Shown here piece after piece: positions 14,086 to 20,401 of a stretch of DNA of 20,401 nucleotides. The notes beneath the pieces were generated by a model. The model was not told the origin of the DNA. It did no database searches and saw nothing but the letters and a program-made list of their open reading frames with translations. The position numbers were made by a program, and so were the translations under genes. How positions within the stretch are numbered: position 1 is the first letter of the stretch; each line of letters starts with the position of its first letter. Source of the stretch: an uncultured Eubacterium sp. (GTDB lineage: Bacteria; Bacillota_A; Clostridia; Lachnospirales; Lachnospiraceae); assembly GCA_948468465.1 (NCBI GenBank), contig CAOKJJ010000086.1:1-20401 (forward strand), in the 5' to 3' direction.

Positions 14086-16101
14086 TCAGTCAGCATCCCT
14101 CCAATTTTTATACAGCCGCAGCGCAAGCTCCCTGCGGCTGCTTCCCTGCGGCAGCAGTCTTTCCATCATTTTTTCCGCTATGACAAACACCGCAAATGCT
14201 CCCCGGCCGCATGCCTCTTCTGCCAGTTCCAGTCGGTACAGTTCCTCCGGCAGCCGTCCGGCCTGCTGCAGCTGGAATGACTTTGCATGCCGTTTTTTAA
14301 TCATGGCCTGATCGTGCTGCAGTTTTTCCAGTTCCCGTTCCATATGGCTTAACAGCCTGTCTGTCGTAAATCCCTGTACAATCTTTCTCCTGCAGTTTGT
14401 ACTGCATGTTTGATAATACTGCGGATCTGATAACAGCTTTAGAATCGCATCCGCATATTCCTTTACCTCTTTTGGATCGTATGTTTTATTGTCAAAATCA
14501 CTGCTTTCCTTCTGCCGCATCCGTATCAGCTTCCCGACCGAATCGTCGATCAGATCTTTCTGACCTCCTACATCGCTGCTGACCACAGGCGTTGCCATGG
14601 CACAGGATTCATATGCGGTAAGAGACAGTCCCTCTTTTACCGAACAGATCAGCGTCACGGACGCATCCTGATAACACAGCGGCATATGTTCTGTCTTACC
14701 GATACAGACGACATTTTTACGCATCCGGCGTCTTATAATCGCTCGTTTTAACGCTTCTTTCTGCGGTCCGTCTCCTGCCACGACAAACAATGCATCCGGA
14801 CGTTTTTCACAGACTTTCCGCGCAATGGCAAGCATCAGAAATGGACGTTTCTGCGCGCAGATTCTGCACGGAAATAAAATAATCGGGCGCTTTTTAGAAA
14901 TGTTTAATTTCTGGTACAGACATCCCGCTGTTACCCTTTTTGGATCAAACCGCTGTTCGTCGACCCCGATATACATGGTGTCCACGCTTTGCGGATGCCT
15001 CTGAAAACAACGAATCATGACCTGTCTTGTCGCGCTGTTACATACATAGGTCTGATCCAGCAAACTGCCAAATACCCCTGACAGTCTTGCAAAGCCGCCG
15101 TCTTTCCAGTACCATTCTTCCATATGGACATAGTCTGCGATGCACAGATCCGGAAACTGCTTTCTTAACAGCGGAAGCATATAATATCCGAGGTATGAAT
15201 TTGACACGAACAGCGTACGAATCTTCCTGGTCCGTATATAATAGCTGACAAATTCCACGTAATGCTCCGGATCCAGAAAATCAGGCAGATGAAATATTTC
15301 ATCGGTATCGTTTAAAAAATGGCTCTGCCATTCATTTTCTGACGGAACAGTCGTTAAAATGCTGATCCGGTATCCGCGCCTGGTAAGTCCTGCTGTCAAA
15401 TCCAGGTTGAACTTGTCCGCGCCTCCCATAACCATCCACGGCACAAGCATTAACACGCGGTGATCGCCGCGCTGTTTTGTTTTTTCCCACACACAGTAAT
15501 CGTCCCACTGTTCCATGGATTCCGGCCGGTAATAGGGATTTTGGGTTCGTTTTGCAGCAGACGGCCCGCACAAATATCCTTTCAGACGCTCTGGGCATTC
15601 CTGATATGCCCGCTTTCTGACAGCAGCCATGGAACGCAGCTCATAATCTTTTAGCATCGTCTTTGCCTTCCGCTGTTTTCGTAACCGGTATTCCCGGTTT
15701 TTAAACAATGCGGCATCGGCATCACACCATGCTGCATCTTTATGAAAATACAATCCAAAATACGTATATTCCAAATACTGCGGCGCGGGCATGTCTCCGG
15801 CATCCAGCAGCACCACAATCTCTGTCCTGGCCAGCCGAAGTCCCGCATGCCTGGCCTTCGCAGCTCCCCGATGTTTCTGACGGTACACCGATATCCGCTC
15901 ATCCATCCGTACATACCTGCTTAGAATCTCTGTTTCTGTATCCGCGCTGCCGTCATCTACAATCAGCCATGCAAACCATGGAAATGTCTGACGCGTTACC
16001 GCTTCAAATGTCTGTTTCAGGCGGCTGCCGGCCTGATAAAAAGGGGTAACAATCGTTACCAGCGCTTTTTTTCCCTCTGGCTGCGTTTTACTGCCTTCCA
16101 T
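14086..16101 (-). CDS. GT2 + GT4 glycosyltransferase paralog with a decayed GT2 domain
   Basis: With ATG 16101 (GAGGAGT just upstream) the protein has 671 residues. The N-terminal GT2-like part keeps VTIVTPFYQAG, LIVDDGSAD and PQYLEY, but the metal site reads DAGD (100-103) where the paralog has DADD, so the D-x-D is lost. The segment carrying the paralog's EDWRCWLEML and following about 70 residues is missing. The GT4 domain (about 213-570) looks complete: MLVPWMVMGGADKFNLDL, LFPCRICAQKRPFLML, and EGLSLTAYESCAMATPVVSSD with both glutamates. The gene overlaps the ABC ATPase stop by 14 nt. It likely acts as a single GT4 transferase with a vestigial GT2 half used, if at all, for binding. Acceptor and sugar are unknown. 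Confidence 0.88.
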   Translation of the reverse strand: MEGSKTQPEGKKALVTIVTPFYQAGSRLKQTFEAVTRQTFPWFAWLIVDDGSADTETEILSRYVRMDERISVYRQKHRGAAKARHAGLRLARTEIVVLLDAGDMPAPQYLEYTYFGLYFHKDAAWCDADAALFKNREYRLRKQRKAKTMLKDYELRSMAAVRKRAYQECPERLKGYLCGPSAAKRTQNPYYRPESMEQWDDYCVWEKTKQRGDHRVLMLVPWMVMGGADKFNLDLTAGLTRRGYRISILTTVPSENEWQSHFLNDTDEIFHLPDFLDPEHYVEFVSYYIRTRKIRTLFVSNSYLGYYMLPLLRKQFPDLCIADYVHMEEWYWKDGGFARLSGVFGSLLDQTYVCNSATRQVMIRCFQRHPQSVDTMYIGVDEQRFDPKRVTAGCLYQKLNISKKRPIILFPCRICAQKRPFLMLAIARKVCEKRPDALFVVAGDGPQKEALKRAIIRRRMRKNVVCIGKTEHMPLCYQDASVTLICSVKEGLSLTAYESCAMATPVVSSDVGGQKDLIDDSVGKLIRMRQKESSDFDNKTYDPKEVKEYADAILKLLSDPQYYQTCSTNCRRKIVQGFTTDRLLSHMERELEKLQHDQAMIKKRHAKSFQLQQAGRLPEELYRLELAEEACGRGAFAVFVIAEKMMERLLPQGSSRRELALRLYKNWRDAD

Positions 16102-16822
16102 ACTCCTCACAGACCTCCTTTGCCTTTCCTGAACGCACAACGGTTCCTTTCTCCAGCCACAGCGCATGACTGCATAAATGCATCACGGACTGCATATCAT
16201 GCGATACATACAAGAGCGTCGTTCCTGCCGCAAGCATCTGCCGCATGCGTTCCTCACATTTTTTCTGAAACAGAAAATCTCCAACAGAAAGCGCCTCGTC
16301 ACAGATCAGAATGTCCGGACGGACCATCGTCGCGATTGCAAATCCGAGCCTTGCGGCCATGCCGGACGAATAATTTTTAATCGGCATTTCCAGAAATTCC
16401 CATAGCTGCGCAAAGTCCACGATCTTTTCAAAATGCTGTTTCATAAAGTCTTCGGAATAACCAAGCAGCGCGCCGTTTAAAAATATATTCTCCCTTGCGG
16501 TCAGCTCCCCGTCAAAACCCGCGCCCAGCTCGATCAGCGGCGCCAGTGTTCCTTTCACATGCACGTCTCCTTTACAAGGTTTTAAAATGCCGCAGATGAG
16601 TTTTAACAGCGTGGACTTACCCGATCCGTTCGTACCGATAATGCCCCATGACTGCCCTGCCCTTACGGTCAGGCTTACGTCTTTTAATGCCAGAAATTCG
16701 CGGAACATCAGTTCCTTTTTCACCAGACGGATGACATATTCTTTCAGATTGTCTACCTGCTGCGCCGCCATATTAAACCGCACGGATACGCCGGATACAT
16801 TGATTACTATGTTCTCCTCCAT
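16088..16822 (-). CDS. ABC transporter ATPase for polysaccharide/teichoic acid export (TagH/Wzt-like)
   Basis: This 244-residue nucleotide-binding protein has Walker A GTNGSGKST (63-71), the exporter-family segment LIELGAGFDGELTARENIFLNG (split here as LIELGAGFDG and TARENIFLNG, about 96-117), signature SSGMAARLG (152-160), Walker B ILICDEAL and the H-loop SHDM. It ends soon after the ATPase core, so there is no C-terminal carbohydrate-binding domain of the kind that reads O-antigen ends in some Wzt proteins. It pairs with the permease just upstream (stop at 16832) to export lipid-linked glycan across the membrane. ATG 16822 is chosen because AGGAG sits 6 nt before it; ATG 16828 directly abuts that site. 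Confidence 0.95.
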   Translation of the reverse strand: MEENIVINVSGVSVRFNMAAQQVDNLKEYVIRLVKKELMFREFLALKDVSLTVRAGQSWGIIGTNGSGKSTLLKLICGILKPCKGDVHVKGTLAPLIELGAGFDGELTARENIFLNGALLGYSEDFMKQHFEKIVDFAQLWEFLEMPIKNYSSGMAARLGFAIATMVRPDILICDEALSVGDFLFQKKCEERMRQMLAAGTTLLYVSHDMQSVMHLCSHALWLEKGTVVRSGKAKEVCEEYGRQ

Positions 16823-16831
16823 TGTCATCTC

Positions 16832-17620
16832 CTAAATATATAGAATAAATCTGTCCTGCGACTTTAAAAACGTCCAGGTGCCGAACAAGAGGAACCCAAG
16901 CGCCAGCAAAAACCCATACGCTAAAGACGCAGCGTCCGGCAGAGACTGATACAGGACCACCTGACGAAACTGCGTAATATAATGGTACATCGGATTGCAC
17001 AGGCGAATGCCCTGCTGTATCGTCTCCGGCAGCAGGCTCATCGGATAAAAAAGCGGTGTAAGGTAAGTCCACGCGGTAATCCATACCGCGTAAATATACT
17101 GTATATCCCGAAAAAACACTGCCCCCTGCGCCAGAAAAAGTCCCAGTCCCAGAGAAAACACATACAGCTGCGTCAATATTACCGGAATGAACAACATCGC
17201 AGGAGAAAAACGCACCCGACTCGCGATCAGCACGATCGCCATGGCTCCCATCGCAAACAGCAGATTGACCAAAGAGCTTGTAACCTTTGACAAGGTAAAA
17301 ATATACTTTGGCACATAAACTTTTTTTAACAGCGCCGCATTCCCCGTAATCGAAAAAATCGCCTGATTCGTCGCCTCGGACATAAAGTTAAACAGCGTCT
17401 GCCCGATGATCAGATATGCCGGAAAATTCTCAATATCCGAACGGAACATATGGGAAAACACCAGCAGCATGACAAGCATCACCAGCAGCGGATTCAGCAC
17501 GCTCCACAGATAGCCGAGAAAACTGCGCCTGTATTTTAATTTGATATCCTTTAACACGAGCTGTTTTAAAAGATGGCGAAATCCATACAGCCTTTCCAGC
17601 CTTCCTCTCATCTGATCCAT
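16832..17620 (-). CDS. ABC-2 type transporter permease for polysaccharide/teichoic acid export (TagG/Wzm-like)
   Basis: This 262-residue integral membrane protein starts at ATG 17620 behind AAAGGAAAGAACG. It has the typical N-terminal amphipathic region (LVLKDIKLKYRRSFLGYLWS) and about six membrane segments, including LLVMLVMLLVFSHMF, LFAMGAMAIVLIAS, VILTQLYVFSLGLGLFLAQG and LAYGFLLALGFLLFG. The family motif NPMYHYITQFRQVVLYQ lies before the last pair. Length and topology match TagG and Wzm. It forms the channel half of the exporter with the ATPase encoded 9 bp downstream. The genes upstream and downstream are glycosyltransferases, consistent with export of a cytosolically completed lipid-linked glycan. 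Confidence 0.95.
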   Translation of the reverse strand: MDQMRGRLERLYGFRHLLKQLVLKDIKLKYRRSFLGYLWSVLNPLLVMLVMLLVFSHMFRSDIENFPAYLIIGQTLFNFMSEATNQAIFSITGNAALLKKVYVPKYIFTLSKVTSSLVNLLFAMGAMAIVLIASRVRFSPAMLFIPVILTQLYVFSLGLGLFLAQGAVFFRDIQYIYAVWITAWTYLTPLFYPMSLLPETIQQGIRLCNPMYHYITQFRQVVLYQSLPDAASLAYGFLLALGFLLFGTWTFLKSQDRFILYI

Positions 17621-17669
17621 CGTTCTTTCCTTTCTGTGCAAATCATGCTCACTGGTTTTTCATTTATGA

Positions 17670-18476
17670 TCACCGCTGTGAGAAACGCGCCGCCCGGTAT
17701 TTTTGCATGAGCCAGACAGGTACTGCACCTGCGGCAAATGGTTTCAGGACATACCGGAAATGTCCTTTCAAAATGCCCAGTCTTTGAAATCCCTCGTACC
17801 GGACTCTGGCTTCATGAAAACGGTAACGGTATTTCCGCCTGCGGTAGGAGTCTTTCTCTTCCCGATATTGAAATAAAACCTCCTGCAGATTATAGCCCCG
17901 GTATCCTTTTGCATACATTCTCATAAACAGTTCGTAATCCTCTGCCCGGATTACGGCCGGATCCTGCCTGTATCCATGCAGTTTTTCCAGTATGTCTTTG
18001 CGCATGCATACGGTCGGATGTATAAACGGAGATGTATCCAGAAAAGACTCTTTGACCGGTATTTCCTCCAGCCTGCGCACGCCCCAGATCCCCTGCTCTC
18101 CAATCATATACGCGCTGCATCCTGCCATCGCATACTCTTTATGCTCTTTTAAAAAACGCATCTGCTCCTCCAGCCGCCTTTGCATGGCAATATCATCCGC
18201 GTCCATTCTTGCAATATATGCTCCTGTGGCATGACGCAGACAGCGGTTTAACGTATACGCAAGCCCGTGATTACGTTTATTGCGCAGCAGGCGGATTCTG
18301 CCGTCTTTTCTGCAGTATTGTCTCAGCCACATGTAAAATTCCATTTCGGAGCCATCATCACAGATAATAAACTCAAAGTCCTGAAAGGTCTGATCTAAGA
18401 TCGAATCAATGGCAGCGGCCACATATGCTTTTTTCCGCTCATTATAAGTACCCATCAGCACAGATACCTCAGACAT
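17670..18476 (-). CDS. GT2 family glycosyltransferase
   Basis: This 268-residue enzyme starts at ATG 18476 behind AAGGAG with 8-nt spacing. It has the GT-A fold signatures VSVLMGTYNE (4-13), FIICDDGS (36-43), the D-x-D metal site in ARMDADD (89-95) and the probable catalytic-base region RAEDYELFMRM. The C-terminus is basic and moderately hydrophobic (FRYVLKPFAAGAVPVWLMQKYRAARF), suggesting peripheral membrane association. It would transfer one sugar from a nucleotide sugar to the growing lipid-linked glycan. It lies between the GT4 gene (44 bp upstream) and the permease (49 bp downstream) in the same direction. Sugar and linkage are not predictable. Confidence 0.93.
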   Translation of the reverse strand: MSEVSVLMGTYNERKKAYVAAAIDSILDQTFQDFEFIICDDGSEMEFYMWLRQYCRKDGRIRLLRNKRNHGLAYTLNRCLRHATGAYIARMDADDIAMQRRLEEQMRFLKEHKEYAMAGCSAYMIGEQGIWGVRRLEEIPVKESFLDTSPFIHPTVCMRKDILEKLHGYRQDPAVIRAEDYELFMRMYAKGYRGYNLQEVLFQYREEKDSYRRRKYRYRFHEARVRYEGFQRLGILKGHFRYVLKPFAAGAVPVWLMQKYRAARFSQR

Positions 18477-18520
18477 TGCCCGTTCTCCTTTTTTCCTTCT
18501 GCCCTTTTTCCTGCCGCCCG

Positions 18521-19693
18521 CTAAAATAACGCATAAATACGATACATTCGCCTCAGCACTGCCTGCTTGTCATACTGTTTTGCTTTTTCCCGGTTTCGTT
18601 TTCCATATGCCGCTCTTAACTCCTTGTCCTCCATCAGCTGCTGCAGCGCTTTTAAAAGCTGTTTTTTATTTTCCGGCGGATACAGTATCCCGCCTGGCAT
18701 CTGACCCGGCAAGGCACCGATCAGCTCCCGGTTCCCCCGAATGTCAGAAACAACGCATGCCAGACCGGCAGCCATCGCTTCCAGAAGCGCGACCGGCAGT
18801 CCTTCCTGCAGGGAAGGAAACACAAACAGATCCGCAGCCTGATAAAAATCACCCACATGTTCCACAAATCCCGGCATTCGGATCTGCCTGCTGATCCCAA
18901 GCGCTTCCGCCTGCCGCATCAGCCGGTGTTTCAGCGCTCCCTGCCCGCAAATGACATAGCAGATATCCGTTCTGCCAAGCTCCGCCAGCGCCTTTATCAC
19001 AAGCTGATGGTTTTTGCGTCTGCTAAGCTCGCCTACCGACAGCAGCAGTACCGCGTCCTGCGGTATGTGATACTTTCTGCGGCATTCGTTTCGTGCCGAA
19101 GCTTTGCATTCCACAGCGCTTTTGATGCCTATGCCCGGAATATAAAAGATTCTTCCAGCCTTAAGATGACGCTTCGCAAACCGGTAGTCCTCTTTATTTA
19201 CCGTAATCAGCGCATCCGTCCAGCGTGCAAGCGCTTTTTCCGCCGGATAATACAGCAGCCAGTTTTTGACAGGCGCACCTTTGTAAAAATGAAATCCATG
19301 AGCCGTATAGATCACCCGTATCCCCCGTTTTTTTGCCGCCAGCCGCGCCAGCGCGCCTCCAACCGGAGAATGGCAGTGTATCCATGCAAACGGATACGCT
19401 GCTGTCAGCACCATCAGCTGCCGGAATGCCCTGCGGCAGTTTTTGATGCTTTTGCCGCGCACATCTATCGTTCTTGGACAATCCCACTGATGTATGATAA
19501 CCTGCCGCTTTTGCAGCTGTTGTTTCAGCTTCCGCAGGCGGGCTTCGTCACACGTATTGCCTTCTTTAAAATTACAGGCTACATGCACTTGATAACCCAT
19601 GTTTTGCAGCAGACGGATATTCGGCATATTAAACTGATCAATCATGGATGCTACCGATGCAAGCATCAGCACACATTTTTTTTCATGCTTCAT
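18521..19693 (-). CDS. GT4 family glycosyltransferase, first gene of the operon
   Basis: This 390-residue GT-B enzyme starts at ATG 19693 with GGAG 7 nt upstream. The N-terminal half holds the acceptor domain with IHCHSPVGGALARLAAK and YTAHGFHFYKGAP, typical of EpsD/CapM-like transferases. The C-terminal half has LLSVGELSRRKNH, ICGQGALKHRL and LQEGLPVALLEAMAAGLACV with the paired glutamates E297 and E305. It would retain the anomeric configuration of a nucleotide-sugar donor. A 280-codon frame on the opposite strand is only its antisense shadow. It is the first intact gene of the long minus-strand run; no convincing promoter was found directly upstream. Confidence 0.93.
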   Translation of the reverse strand: MKHEKKCVLMLASVASMIDQFNMPNIRLLQNMGYQVHVACNFKEGNTCDEARLRKLKQQLQKRQVIIHQWDCPRTIDVRGKSIKNCRRAFRQLMVLTAAYPFAWIHCHSPVGGALARLAAKKRGIRVIYTAHGFHFYKGAPVKNWLLYYPAEKALARWTDALITVNKEDYRFAKRHLKAGRIFYIPGIGIKSAVECKASARNECRRKYHIPQDAVLLLSVGELSRRKNHQLVIKALAELGRTDICYVICGQGALKHRLMRQAEALGISRQIRMPGFVEHVGDFYQAADLFVFPSLQEGLPVALLEAMAAGLACVVSDIRGNRELIGALPGQMPGGILYPPENKKQLLKALQQLMEDKELRAAYGKRNREKAKQYDKQAVLRRMYRIYALF

Positions 19694-19932
19694 TCATAAT
19701 CTCCGCTACCGACTTCATAATCCTTATATACATCGCATAGCTGTCCGTCATCTTATCCGAAGGACTGCACATATTCAGCATGGCGCCTGACGGATTCTCA
19801 TTCCCATTTTTGCATGGCTGCTCATGAACTGTCCTCTTTTATAAACTGAATTGTCAATCCATACTCTTTCATTGCAGCTTTTTGCTCTTCTTTAAGCAAT
19901 GTTTCAATTAACTTCCTCCCAAGATCAAACAA
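19683..19932 (-). pseudogene. Decayed coding remnants between the operon and the toxin-antitoxin-like pair
   Basis: Two short minus-strand frames look protein-like but have no good starts. The first, 19932-19822 (36 codons from a TTG), contains RKLIETLLKEEQKAAMKEYG and ends FIKEDSS. The second, ending at 19683, reads through NPSGAMLNMCSPSDKMTDSY and ends IMNEA; from ATG 19781 it has 32 residues and overlaps the GT4 start by 11 nt. Stops lie directly upstream of both. They could be parts of one frameshifted gene, or leader sequence of the operon. I do not recognise the family. Confidence 0.35.
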
Positions 19933-19937
19933 TCATT

Positions 19938-19976
19938 AAAAAGCTGTGCTCTCACACACCATCTTTATTACAGCTT
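19938..19976 (-). terminator. Possible intrinsic terminator after the antitoxin-like gene
   Basis: On the minus strand AAGCTGT pairs with ACAGCTT (7 bp, loop of 22 nt) and is followed by a short T-run. It begins at the stop codon of the 61-residue gene. The long loop and short stem make it moderate support only, but it would separate that gene from the polysaccharide operon. Confidence 0.45.
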
Positions 19977-20160
19977 AACGCACCTCCTGAAGCCTTGCCC
20001 GAAGCCGTTCGATCTGTTCCTCTGCATCTGTCCTTGGCGTATTATAATAAAGCAGTTTTTCCTCTGTTGTCATATGCTTTGTTACTTCATAATTTCGCTC
20101 ACGAATTTTGTGTATATCCTCAATTGTAAAATCCGGACTGATTTCCAATGTGCCTGTCAT
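19975..20160 (-). CDS. Small antitoxin-like protein, 61 residues
   Basis: The protein reads MTGTLEISPDFTIEDIHKIRE at its start (21 residues split here as MTGTLEISPDF and TIEDIHKIRE), then KHMTTEEKLLYYN, and ends in a charged helix EEQIERLRARLQEVR. Its ATG overlaps the stop of the PIN-type frame upstream (ATGA) and follows AGGTGAGGAATT. That toxin-first, coupled order, the small size and the helical charged C-terminus fit an antitoxin of a PIN-domain type II system. I recognise the general type, not a named family. The toxin partner is broken here, so this may be an orphan antitoxin. The existence of the gene is more certain than its role. Confidence 0.65.
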   Translation of the reverse strand: MTGTLEISPDFTIEDIHKIRERNYEVTKHMTTEEKLLYYNTPRTDAEEQIERLRARLQEVR

Positions 20161-20401
20161 AATTCCTCACCTCCCAATAATACCGACGGATTCATAATAT
20201 CAATATCTTTATAGCTTTCCAGATGTGTGATTGCCCGCACACCCTTAATTGTTTTTATATTTACAATGTGCTTAAAATTCCATGATAATTTACTGTTTTC
20301 TATTATATTTACATCTCTTGACAAGGGCACACAGCCCATAGTCAAGTGCGATGGATAGTTGAAAGTCAGATTTTCCACTCAATAGCGACACATTCACCCG
20401 T
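20157..20401 (-). pseudogene. PIN-domain toxin-like gene, 3' part, broken by a 34-bp insertion
   Basis: The C-terminal block LSWNFKHIVNIKTIKG, followed by GYKDIDIMNPSVLL-like sequence, matches the end of PIN-type endoribonuclease proteins, where (V/L)SWNFKH is characteristic. A second frame, open to the window edge, reads SDFQLSIALDYGLCALV. The two join perfectly (CALV-SWNFKH) if bases 20286-20319 (34 bp) are removed. With that insertion the reading shifts and hits a stop. The remaining downstream frame would need a GTG at 20378 and lacks most of the domain. The 5' part lies outside the window. PIN toxins cleave RNA; this copy is very likely inactive. Confidence 0.65.

Noticed and set aside
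18857..19699. 280-codon plus-strand frame
   Set aside because: It is entirely antisense to a convincing GT4 gene, is rich in Arg, His and Pro as shadows are, and has no family motifs.
19852..19857. TTGACA box (minus strand) as promoter for the polysaccharide operon
   Set aside because: The only TATAAA-like word follows at about 8 bp, too close, and nothing suitable stands at 16-18 bp.

Overview
The window reads as a cell-surface polymer locus from a low-to-mid G+C, Gram-positive anaerobe. The best guess is a gut Lachnospiraceae-type Clostridia. Grounds are the strong AGGAG-type ribosome sites, the TagD/TagF/TagGH-like gene set, the YidC paralog and the co-occurrence of polysaccharide pyruvyl transferase with a coenzyme F420 hydrogenase beta-subunit-like gene. 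No rRNA, tRNA, CRISPR array or complete insertion sequence was seen.

Layout. (1) 1-720, plus strand: the 3' part of a nucleotidyltransferase gene, cut by the window edge, followed by a bidirectional terminator at 751-797. (2) 825-1230, minus strand: a 51-residue gene with its own promoter and two diverged copies of a palindrome. (3) 1219-19693, minus strand: an unbroken run of about 18.5 kb of tightly packed genes, very probably one operon. In transcription order it encodes a GT4 glycosyltransferase, a GT2 glycosyltransferase, an ABC exporter permease and ATPase (TagG/TagH or Wzm/Wzt type), a GT2+GT4 enzyme with a decayed GT2 half, a radical SAM/SPASM protein with a coiled-coil tail, a second intact GT2+GT4 enzyme, a large membrane sulfatase-fold enzyme, a YidC-TagF fusion, an 88-residue membrane protein, a polysaccharide pyruvyl transferase, a broken F420-beta-like gene, an N-terminally truncated aminotransferase, a cytidylyltransferase-oxidoreductase fusion, and signal peptidase I. 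(4) 19694-20401, minus strand: decayed coding remnants, then a two-gene toxin-antitoxin-like pair whose PIN-type gene is broken by a 34-bp insertion.

How it may work (inference). A CDP-activated polyol, probably CDP-glycerol from the TagD-like domain, is used by the TagF-like domain of the YidC fusion to add glycerophosphate to a glycan. The cytosolic glycosyltransferases build that glycan and the ABC transporter exports it. The sulfatase-fold enzyme could transfer a phospho-substituent outside the membrane. The pyruvyl transferase and the radical SAM protein suggest further decoration. No priming undecaprenyl-phosphate sugar transferase, polymerase or nucleotide-sugar synthesis gene is visible, so those functions must lie elsewhere.

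The most unusual part is the compact cassette at 6112-10595: sulfatase-fold enzyme, YidC-TagF fusion, and small two-segment membrane protein. A second theme is partial decay: a G10 tract beside a 64-bp imperfect duplication, a deletion junction joining two genes, a GT2 domain that has lost its DxD, and an oxidoreductase domain lacking its family motifs.
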